From Endotrypanum monterogeii (Eukaryota > Euglenozoa > Kinetoplastea > Trypanosomatida > Trypanosomatidae), in assembly GCA_000333855.2 (NCBI GenBank), contig CM007316.1:1436195-1500194 (forward strand): a DNA stretch of 64,000 bases, given 5' to 3'. Below the pieces are notes generated by a model. That model searched no databases. It saw only the letters and a list, made by a program, of their open reading frames with translations, and had not been told where the DNA came from. Positions 51,284 through 59,448 of this stretch are shown one piece after another. The stretch's first letter is position 1, and each line of letters opens with the position of its first letter. Position numbers and translations under genes: made by a program.

Positions 51284-52465
51284 ATGGACGTGGTCTCACC
51301 CAAGGGCTCGAGCAGTAACGGGCCAGCGAAACCACCGTTGTTTGACTCCGGCAGTCTTCTCAAATGGTGGTTCAACCCCGGCTGGACCTTGCGTACCGAC
51401 AAGCGCAAGCTGGGAGATGGGTTACCCGTGGTCGTGGTCGGTTCAGGCGAACACAGCGGTGGTGGGACGACGGAGTACGTTACCCGAGGAATGCGGAAGC
51501 TCCTCTTCTTCTCCTACCGCAACTGCTTCCCTCCCCTGCCGAATGGGTCTACAACGGACACCCGTTGGGGGTGTCTCGTACGCACGACACAAATGTTGGT
51601 TGGCACCTCTCTGTTGCGATATAACTACGAAGGCGCATACGATTTTCCAGAAACCGACAACGCTGTGATGAAGAAAAAGATATCAAAATTGTTCATGGAC
51701 CTCCCTTCTGCCCCGCTTGGCATTCACAAGGTCCAGGAGAAAGCTCATAAACAGGGTATCAAGTATGCACGGATGCTATCTCCATCTGAGGCAGGTCTGG
51801 CGATGGCAGCTGCCTTGATACAGTATCACGCGGAGGGAGGAGATGTGCCCTTCACTCTGTTTTGCGAAGGTCGAAACGTCGATGAGTCGGCTGTCATGGA
51901 GAGGCTCTCGGCCGGCCAGCGCGTTTTTCTCATCATACCTGTGGTCCTGGGTCTCGCACCTATATCACCTTCGTATAAACGTATGATGCTCGAAATGCTC
52001 GAAATGAAGGCGTGTTGCGGTATTGCTGGGGGCTTCAGGCAAGCGTCTCTCTACGTATTCGGGCGTCAGGGATCCGATATATTTTTCATGGACCCACATT
52101 ACGTTCAAACGGCGTACATCTCTGATAAGACTGTGGGCGCACTTGATGGAACTCGTGGCGTTCTGAGTGCAAGCAAATTTGACCCGTGCATGATTTTCGG
52201 CTTCTATCTCCATACACCAGATGATTTTCACCTCTTTTTGAGAAAGATGACTGCGATCAACTCTATCGTGACATTCCCACTTATTAGTTTCATGTCCAAA
52301 CCCGACGGAGGCATCCCCATATCTGATAACCACATCCTTCCGAAAGAGGGAACCAGGAAGGGTGCTACGGCACACGTGCACGAGGCGCACAGGCAAGTGA
52401 CGAATCCACTTAGTACAGTGGAGAGAGGGACAGAGTCGGATTCTGTCTTTTCTCTACCAGAGTAG
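51263..52465 (+). CDS. ATG4: Autophagy cysteine protease ATG4
   Basis: 400 residues from the ATG at 51263, or 393 from the next in-frame ATG at 51284. ATG4 (peptidase C54) trims ATG8 so it can be lipidated, and releases it from membranes. The nucleophile lies in D-T-R-W-G-C-L-V-R (C97 counted from 51284), and the Asp-His pair is in F-M-D-P-H (D270, H272). The flanking R-N-C/F-P-P and the Y-x-G/F-G strands before the D-P-H motif are also as expected. Trypanosomatids have two ATG4 paralogues (ATG4.1 and ATG4.2). By recalled synteny, next to MYO21 and ribosomal protein L2, this would be ATG4.1. The start is uncertain: an AG lies immediately before the second ATG, see findings. The last ~60 residues are Ser/Thr-rich and probably disordered. 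Confidence 0.95.
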   Translation: MRPPPLQMDVVSPKGSSSNGPAKPPLFDSGSLLKWWFNPGWTLRTDKRKLGDGLPVVVVGSGEHSGGGTTEYVTRGMRKLLFFSYRNCFPPLPNGSTTDTRWGCLVRTTQMLVGTSLLRYNYEGAYDFPETDNAVMKKKISKLFMDLPSAPLGIHKVQEKAHKQGIKYARMLSPSEAGLAMAAALIQYHAEGGDVPFTLFCEGRNVDESAVMERLSAGQRVFLIIPVVLGLAPISPSYKRMMLEMLEMKACCGIAGGFRQASLYVFGRQGSDIFFMDPHYVQTAYISDKTVGALDGTRGVLSASKFDPCMIFGFYLHTPDDFHLFLRKMTAINSIVTFPLISFMSKPDGGIPISDNHILPKEGTRKGATAHVHEAHRQVTNPLSTVERGTESDSVFSLPE

Positions 52466-52692
52466 CCTTGCTTCCCTACATGGGGATCCACAAACCTTTG
52501 CAAATCACCATCGCCGACGGTGATCGGAGCCCTGGCAGTAGCGGCGCCTTCTAGTTGGCATGTCAGTGGATATGCGTCTAACAATGTTTCTCTCTTCTCC
52601 ACACCCCAGTCGACTTTCCTGTACTGGCTAACTGTTCAAGTATAACGGAAGTGCTCGCAGTTGGTGTCATTTCTCAAGTAGGGTTAGTCTCG

Positions 52693-52693
<1 letters not shown>

Positions 52694-52730
<37 letters not shown>
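52694..52730. repeat. (GT) microsatellite
   Basis: 37 bases of uninterrupted alternating TG followed by a G-rich patch, in the 3' region of ATG4. Confidence 0.92.
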
Positions 52731-52731
<1 letters not shown>

Positions 52732-54740
52732 GGGGAAGGGGGGAGGGGAACGGCCTGCACGTTCATTTATCTAGAACACTGTAGTGTATCTCTTTGATTT
52801 CTGCTTTCGTTTCTTCTTCTTATTGTGAACACCCAACGAGTACGTATGTGGCGCGGTGCTGAGTTTGCGGAGTAGGTGGACACCCACATTCGTTCCCCCC
52901 ATCTCGCTTCTCCCACGCCCACCAATTTCTCTTCTTTCTTTTTTTTTGTGCATATTTTACGTCTTCTTGTGCCCTCGAGCGGAGAGAGGGGGTAGTCAAG
53001 TTTCTCGGCCCCTGAATGTAGGAATAAATATATTGTTTCTGGGCGGTCCTCTCCTCCACGTCTACGGCCCACTCTGTTCTACATGGAGACGTTGCAGATC
53101 ATCTTTTTCACGTGTGTGTGTGTGTGTGGGGGGGGGGGCGTTTGTCTATGTCGGATTCTGCTTCCCTACACTTCTCTCAGTTTTCCCTTTTTATTGATTT
53201 CCATCACACGAGTTGTCGGTGGCCGAGTCTCGTCTTGGAGCGTTCACATCTGCTTCTCTTTCCTTTTCTCTGCATCTGTTCCTTATCTGACAATTTTTCA
53301 TTCCCAAAGCACACGCGTCCCTCCTCCTGCTCCTGCTCTTTTTTGTTTTTGTACCCGTTTTCAAACCCATTTCTCTGTACAGGGGTGGTGTCGAGGAAAT
53401 CCCAGACTGGGGTCGAAGAAAAAAAGGAGGGAAGTAGTGATGAGGTGCTGCTCTCTACATGCTGTATTTATGCTTTGTGTCTATCCCTGGTGTTCGAGTG
53501 ACGGTAGCCCGTATCTCTATTGGTCTCAAATAACACAAAACAGAAGCTCTAATGAAACGTGTGAGGTTGATAGAGGAAGAATAAACGGACGATGCTCTCG
53601 CTCGTTGGTAGCTGCAAGGTTCGATGCGGGGGATCGAGGGTGTGCTGCAAAGTCCACAGATGTTACAGAGGCTTCTGCTGAGCACCGGGTTCATCTCTCG
53701 TATTGACGGCATCGAGGAGTTCTTTAGGTCACTGCATGCGTGTGTGTCAACTTCGTCTTTTTCTTTCAATATGAAATGTGAGTATCGGTACCTCACACGC
53801 AAGGTTGTTCATATTGTATGTCTGGTGAAAGGTGTGTCTGCTCTGTTGCTATCCTGTTACGGAGATCAGTGCGCGTCACTGACTGCACCCTGGTGTCCAC
53901 GCGAATCTGTTTTTTTCGTAGGCTCTCGAGCAGCATAGTGTGTAGTCGGGCCTGACAACTCAAGTGGTGTATCCTATGTCTACTAGGCGTTGATGATATT
54001 GTTTTTCTTCTTTCTCTCCTATTAGTAGTCTTGCGTGTTTTGCAAAGAAGAAAATCGTGGCCACGTTGCGACTCTTCTCTGTCATGTTTTCCATACATTT
54101 CTAGTGCTGTAAAATGTACGTGCCCACATCTCTGTGGGGCCCTATCACCTTTGTTTTTTTCCTATATCTTCAGTGTGTTGTCTCTGTTCCGCTCTAATTC
54201 ATACCGACGCTGACTGACAACTAAAGATGCAGGCGCGATGCCCAAGCGTGAGGTGAGCTCGACGTGAACCGGAAAAAAGATTGAATAACAAAACTGAAAA
54301 GGCTGGGACGGCTTCTGTGGGAGGTTGATCCCCTCCATTCCCATCCTGTCGTTGAAGTGTTGTCATCATCTCCCCCCTCCCTCCTCCCACTTCCGATTTT
54401 CTCGTCAGCCCTCACACAGAAAGCAAAGTGGGCGTGAGGGGGCGGGGTCAGCTCCTGAAAGGAAGGGCGCAAACGTACTAACGACGAAGCTGTGCACGAT
54501 TACGCCCGAGACGTGGAGAAAAAAAAAAGGTGGTAGCTCAACAGCGCCACACGGCCATCTAGGCTGTCTTGACTCCTCAACCGATTCTGCTTTGCCAGAG
54601 GCGTCAAAGCAACACCGCCACCTCACGCTTGATGTGAGGCGTCGCAGTGCACATGTTTTGTGTACGCCTCCGAAAGGGATCACTGCACTATTCCCGCATG
54701 CCTCTGAATTTTGATATTCTCTGCATCTCTTTATATTTAC

Positions 54741-54767
54741 CCCTCAATTTTTTTTTTTTTTCGTAAG
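54741..54767 (+). promoter_or_regulatory. Pyrimidine tract and spliced-leader acceptor of uL2
   Basis: CCCTCAA followed by a run of 14 T and CGTAAG, with AG at 54766-54767. The leader would be 26 bases, typical of highly expressed ribosomal-protein genes. A further CAG at 54775-54776 is possible. Confidence 0.65.
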
Positions 54768-54793
54768 TGTCTCTCAGACCACCATCCAGAGTC

Positions 54794-55576
54794 ATGGGTA
54801 AGACTGTGCTGAGCTGCCGTAAGGGCAACGGCTCCGTGTACCAGGTGCACGGCCACAAGCGCCTCGGTCCTGCTAAGCTGCGCATTCTGGACTACGCTGA
54901 GCGCCACGGCTTCATGCGCGGTGTGGTGAAGGCGATCGTGCACGAGGCCGGCCGCGGTGCGCCGCTGGCGCGCGTGGAGTTCCGCCACCCGTACAAGTTC
55001 CGCCGCGTGAAGGAGCTGATGGTGGCGCCGGAGGGCATGTTCACCGGCCAGTCGGTGTTCTGCGGCCAGAAGGCCCCGCTCGCGATCGGCAACGTGCTGC
55101 CCCTGGGCCAGATCACGGAGGGTTGCATCGTGTGCAACGTGGAGGCCAAGCCCGGCGACCGCGGCACGCTGGCACGCGCGTCTGGTGACTACTGCATCAT
55201 CATCTCTCACAACCACGAGACGGGCCGCACGCGCCTGAAGCTGCCGAGCGGGCAGAAGAAGTCCGTGCCGAGCACGAGCCGCGCGATGATTGGCATCATC
55301 AGCGGCGGTGGTCGTATCGAGAAGCCCGTGCTGAAGGCTGGTAACTCGTTCTACCGCTTCCGCGGCAAGCGCAACTGCTGGCCGAAGGTGCGTGGTGTTG
55401 CCCGTAACCCGGTGGAGCACCCGCACGGTGGTGGTAACCATCAGCACATTGGCCACCCGTCGACGGTGTCCCGCCACGCGCCCCCGGGCCAGAAGGTGGG
55501 TCTGATCGCCGCCCGCCGTACCGGTCGTATTCGCGGTGGTAAGGCTGTGAAGGGCGCGTGGCACCCAGAGGAGTGA
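54794..55576 (+). CDS. RPL8: 60S ribosomal protein uL2 (L8, called L2 in trypanosomatids)
   Basis: 260 residues. uL2 lies at the peptidyl-transferase centre of the large subunit and is essential for tRNA binding and subunit joining. The whole family sequence is intact: G-K-x-x-x-x-x-R-K-G near the start, the OB-like N-domain, the [13 protein letters not shown] loop (~213-225) with its critical His, and the basic R-T-G-R-I-R-G tail. Third codon positions are almost all G or C, far more than in any neighbour, as expected for a very highly expressed gene. A long open frame on the opposite strand is a shadow of this codon bias. Start: ATG at 54794, 26 bases after the splice acceptor. Confidence 0.98.
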   Translation: MGKTVLSCRKGNGSVYQVHGHKRLGPAKLRILDYAERHGFMRGVVKAIVHEAGRGAPLARVEFRHPYKFRRVKELMVAPEGMFTGQSVFCGQKAPLAIGNVLPLGQITEGCIVCNVEAKPGDRGTLARASGDYCIIISHNHETGRTRLKLPSGQKKSVPSTSRAMIGIISGGGRIEKPVLKAGNSFYRFRGKRNCWPKVRGVARNPVEHPHGGGNHQHIGHPSTVSRHAPPGQKVGLIAARRTGRIRGGKAVKGAWHPEE

Positions 55577-55745
55577 GGTGGAGATGCAAGCAGCTACAAA
55601 CGGTAGTCAGGGCGTTTCGCTGTGGTTGCTTTGGAGGGTAAGGGTACAAGTGCTGGAGCCGGTATGGGTGTTTTACGGTTTTCTGATCGAGCCAGTCGAG
55701 AAGACAAAAATGTTTGAGGATACATACACACGGAGGCACCAACGC

Positions 55746-55747
<2 letters not shown>

Positions 55748-55784
<37 letters not shown>
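55748..55784. repeat. (TA) microsatellite left of gap
   Basis: A 37-base TA run followed by ACTACTACTACAG and then the anomalous sequence. Confidence 0.88.
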
Positions 55785-55785
<1 letters not shown>

Positions 55786-55885
55786 TACTACTACAGAGAC
55801 GGCGCGTCGACGACGTACGACAGTACGACGTACGTTACGTTTCGTCGTCGTTAGTTACGTTTACGGTTATTTTATTTTTTTACTT

Positions 55886-55905
55886 NNNNNNNNNNNNNNN
55901 NNNNN
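55886..55905. other. Assembly gap of 20 N
   Basis: An unresolved block of N flanked on both sides by about 95 bases of unusual, CG-rich TACG-ordered sequence, and then by TA microsatellites. Real content unknown. Confidence 0.99.
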
Positions 55906-56000
55906 GGTTTTTCGTTTCGTAGTCGTAGCCGACGTCGTACGAAGAACGAAAAACTAAGTTAGTAGGTAGTACGTATACTACACGACGGACGACCAACGAC

Positions 56001-56007
56001 ATATATA

Positions 56008-56041
<34 letters not shown>
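56001..56041. repeat. (TA) microsatellite right of gap
   Basis: A TA run of about 40 bases with a single early interruption. Confidence 0.88.
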
Positions 56042-56043
<2 letters not shown>

Positions 56044-56931
56044 GTACTCAGAGAGGCGCCTGCGAATCGCAATGACAGAGTTTTCCTGGCTGATTTTCGG
56101 ATATTTTTATTTCTCTTTCCCCCTTTGTAAATCGTTTTTGGTTTACGTTATTTGTCCTTTCCGTACATTCTCAATGAAAAGAGCACCATTCCAGTGCGAA
56201 CATATATATTGCTCAACCTCGTCGTGGTGTGGCTCGTCGACACCGTTGGGCAACAATGGGGATGGGCAGAACAGTGAAGTCGGCAGCAGTGTAGAGGGGG
56301 CATGAGGTTGGCACGCCCCAAAGAGAGGAGCAGTCGGATCATGCGCTGCACTTCCTGTGCACATCCCCTTCGAGCATCCTATTTTATTTCTATGCTCCTC
56401 AAGTATTCCGGTGGATGCGCGCGGTGTCTTTTTGTCGCCTTTCGCTCCTACACCCTCCCGCGCTCTTCTCTGAGGTAGTAGGTCTGCGTGCCGCTTGAAG
56501 TAGGGAATGCTCGCTATATGCGCTAGTCCCTCTCAGACACGTTGAATGCATTTACCTTGATTCGTGTTGTCCTCATCTCCCTCCTGCATTTTTTTTTCTT
56601 GCTGGACTGGAGGCGTGGCCGACACATACCCCCTCCCCTCCTCTCCCAACTCGCGCTTTTTTTCCCTATTTGATGCTGCCATTTGATTTCCCCCCATTCG
56701 GCTGATCTAGCATAGAACTCTTTTGTACCTTTGTTCAGTGATTCCTTTGCACAGTAGTACCGACAAAGGAAAGCACAGACTGTACCAAAAAAAAAAAAAC
56801 TATCTATATCTTTATTTTTACGAACAGCTAAGCGAGGTCTTTCCTTGCATTAACCCCCGTCAATACATAGGTTTTTTTTTTTTTTTTGATGGGAAGACTG
56901 GCACTACTCGGCTACTTTGGCTCTTTTTTTT

Positions 56932-56973
56932 CCTCACTCAAATCATCGGTGCCAACCTTCCCCTCCTTCCCAG
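56932..56973 (+). promoter_or_regulatory. Candidate spliced-leader acceptor of ERGIC3-like gene
   Basis: A T/C-rich region ends in CCCTCCTTCCCAG with AG at 56972-56973, giving a 46-base leader before the ATG at 57020. Confidence 0.65.
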
Positions 56974-57019
56974 AATTAGTTAAAAGTTTGTCTTGGTGAG
57001 CTCATCTCGTAGGGCCAAA

Positions 57020-57949
57020 ATGCAGGCGATTCGCAACTGGAAGAAAACCGATTTCTTTCGGCGTATCCCCAAGGACCTCACCGAGGCCACAACTACCGGC
57101 GCTATCATCTCGATAGTGTGTGTTGTTGTTATGACTCTGTTGTTTATAGGGGAGATTTACACGTATGTGTCCCCCCGCATTCAGTCCGACATGATCATCT
57201 TGCCTGATCTGGATAATGCGAGCATGATGAAGGTAACCATTGACATAACGTTTCCGAAGATGCCCTGTGCCATCTTGACACTCGACATCCTCGATATTCT
57301 GCACAACCACGTGCTCAACTCAATGACCCACATTACCCGAACCCGCCTAGATGCTACAGGGAGGCCGATCTCTGATGGGCGATCTAACAACGAGTTTGTC
57401 AGCGCAAAAGAGGGGTGCCGCCTGCAGGGCTACATCCAAGTCGCCAAAGTCCCCGGAAATTTTCATATCTCCGCTCACGGGCGGCAATCCCTGCTTATAA
57501 AACACTTTCCGAACGGCATCAACGTCGAGCATCAGATTCACCACCTCTCCTTCGGAAACACAGATGTCAAGAAGCTTGACAAGAAGGCTCAGCTCCACCC
57601 TCTTGACGGCAAAGAGCAGCGGGATGAGGTGCCGATGATCTATCAGTATTTTCTCGACATTGTCCCCACTATCTACGAGGGCAGTTTCTCTAGCGCGCAC
57701 ACTTATCAGTTCACCGGAACCTCGAATAAAAATGCGGCGCCTCTGGGACAGATGCCCGCAGTCGTGTTCCAGTACCAGATGTCTCCCATCACGGTACGCT
57801 ACTCGTCAAGACGAGTATCATTTCTCCACTTTCTGACATATGTGTGTGCTATTATTGGGGGCGTCTACACCGTGGCTGGTCTGTTGCTGCGTTTTGTGCA
57901 CACCTCGACGGCTCAATTTCAGCGTCACGTGCTCGGTAAGTCAGACTAG
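57020..57949 (+). CDS. ERGIC3: ERGIC3/Erv46-like ER-Golgi cargo receptor
   Basis: 309 residues. The Erv41/Erv46 complex cycles between ER and Golgi in COPI/COPII vesicles and retrieves or exports cargo. The N-terminus has the family pattern D-x-F-x-R-I/K-x-x-x-D-x-T-E-x-T-x-x-G, followed by the first transmembrane helix (~34-54). A luminal domain of about 210 residues then contains conserved V-D-I/T-I-D-x-T-F-P-x-x-P-C, G-C-R-L-x-G and G-N-F-H-I strands. The second transmembrane helix lies at ~270-295, preceded by the typical Y-Q-Y-x-x-x-P-I-x-V segment. It is shorter than human ERGIC3 (~380), and lacks much of the luminal insert, so it could represent ERGIC2 as easily as ERGIC3. Start at the ATG 46 bases after a splice acceptor. 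Confidence 0.88.
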   Translation: MQAIRNWKKTDFFRRIPKDLTEATTTGAIISIVCVVVMTLLFIGEIYTYVSPRIQSDMIILPDLDNASMMKVTIDITFPKMPCAILTLDILDILHNHVLNSMTHITRTRLDATGRPISDGRSNNEFVSAKEGCRLQGYIQVAKVPGNFHISAHGRQSLLIKHFPNGINVEHQIHHLSFGNTDVKKLDKKAQLHPLDGKEQRDEVPMIYQYFLDIVPTIYEGSFSSAHTYQFTGTSNKNAAPLGQMPAVVFQYQMSPITVRYSSRRVSFLHFLTYVCAIIGGVYTVAGLLLRFVHTSTAQFQRHVLGKSD

Positions 57950-59410
57950 AGTCACAATTGCAGACTGCCTTTGTAGCACGTCCTGGCTCAGTACCAGCGG
58001 TTTTTTGCGTGTGTGTGCGCGATGGGCGGCCCTCTATTGTGCGAACCCGGAAATGTTTGTACTCATTACTCGGTGGAAAGCATATATACATTTTTGATAA
58101 ATCCACATCTACACACTCCGCGTCAGCATCGCTTTGATGCAATGTGTTTGTGCCGCTGTGTATGTGTTTTGTCCTTGATAGCCTGTCGACTTTTTTTTTT
58201 TCTGTAATCATTTTCTCCGCCTAGTTCTTTTGGGCGTATTTCTCCTAGCGCCCTTGTGTTCCTTGCGCTGACACGTATATCTCCATGTCCCTTGTTAGGT
58301 TGCTTACATGATGTTACTCCTCCTGCTGTGAGGAGTCTCTGTGCGCGGGGAGAACAAGGTGTGGGTCGTTGGGGCAGAGTTCATTTTGTTCTTTCGAATA
58401 TGATTCCCTGTCGTTTCGTCCTGGTGTCAAATGCCTTCTTTTGTTTTTCGTCATCGGAGTGTGTGCGTGCGACTATCATGTTTGACCATGGAGGGAGGGA
58501 GGGGGGATATACACATATCAAGTGGCCAGGTAGCATGTTTGTAGGTGCTCATGAGGCGCAGAGTATAGACAATGCTGTGTACTCGGTAAGTGGACAGCTC
58601 TTCTCTCAGTTTGAAAAATGCCCCATAGGAACATCTTCGCTGACCCTTTTTTGTCGAGATTGGAAAGAATCTTCTGAGCTCTAGTGTTGCGCAGCATGGG
58701 GATGGACAGTTGGGAGGAATCGCTGCCTGATGTTGTTCCCGATTCGATTCTCCATCCCCTTTTTGGCAGCATGTGAGAAACATTTCTCCTGTATGCTCGC
58801 ATGCGTTGTTGTGCGGAATTCAAAGTATCCGAAGAGTGTTGCATTTCTTTCTCCCAAAATCAATTCTCTGCACGAAGAACTCTTGTTGCTGTATCCGCAA
58901 TGAATGTGGTTTGCTATATGTCGTCTCCTCTCTTTCCACCTTTGCTTTTCTCGTGTTTCGATTTCCTTTCAAATGTGGCGTGGTTGCCCAACGTGCGATG
59001 ATTTCTAAAGCAATGGTCATTGCGCATCCATCGAGGTGTTTTGTTGTTGCTGCAAGGTAGCTCCGATCCGCTTAGAGAAGGCGATTGCGTTTCGGAGTAC
59101 CAGAGGCTTCGATGACTTCGTCTCGGCAGTGTCTCTTCGGTTGTTCTCCTCGTCTCGTCGTCGGGGCACCATACCGTAACACCACAACAGTCCCTCACTT
59201 CCCTTGATATCGCTGGGAGTGCGGCCCTCATTTTTTTTAAAAAAAGGAATTCCCTCCTACAACCTTCAGAGGAACACCCTCGCACGCAACGGTTCATTGA
59301 CGACTGCGTATTCGAGAAGAAGGAATATCGCAGTGTGTGGCTGCACCGCCCAGGGCTCCTCCGGGGTCTATTCACGTTTACTCCGTCTCTCCGTGTGGTG
59401 GACATGTATT
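57950..59410. other. Intergenic region, 1.5 kb
   Basis: T-rich stretches (58189-58202), C/T tract (59129-59160) and several AGs (59189-59190, 59246-59247) that could be splice acceptors for the XPB-like gene. No gene seen. Confidence 0.65.
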
Positions 59411-59448
59411 ATGCCAGATTTGTTGAGCGGGGGTGCTGGTGGCCGTGA
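59404..59448 (+). promoter_or_regulatory. Overlapping upstream reading frame on XPB-like mRNA
   Basis: The sequence CATGTATTATGCC holds an ATG at 59404, out of frame with the main ATG at 59411 seven bases further on. The small frame encodes 14 residues and stops at 59446-59448. No AG lies between about 59352 and 59404, so every plausible trans-spliced mRNA includes it. Confidence 0.6.

Larger units (their letters stand above)
52466..54793. other. Intergenic region, 2.3 kb
   Basis: Has a 37-base (GT) run (52694-52730), a GT run followed by an 11-base G-run (53111-53138), C/T tracts and the uL2 splice acceptor. A short frame at 53624-53938 looks slightly protein-like in its first 45 codons but is unsupported. 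No other gene seen. Confidence 0.6.
55577..57019. other. Intergenic region with assembly gap
   Basis: Contains TA arrays at 55748-55784 and 56001-56041 around an N gap, anomalous gap-edge sequence, T-runs (56589-56596, 56870-56887) and an A-run at 56787-56799. The splice acceptor of the next gene is at its end. No gene seen. Confidence 0.65.

Noticed and set aside
53083..53706. Open frame of 207 codons between ATG4 and uL2
   Set aside because: Starts with translation of a GT and G run, and has no coding-like composition.
53624..53938. Open frame of 104 codons with a protein-like first half
   Set aside because: No domain, no clear splice signal, and the second half is Cys/Ser-rich noise; it could be a decayed fragment, but I cannot support it.
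54737..55564. Open frame of 275 codons on the - strand
   Set aside because: It is exactly antisense to the ribosomal protein uL2 gene, and its His/Arg/Ala composition is the mirror of that gene's GC-rich third positions.
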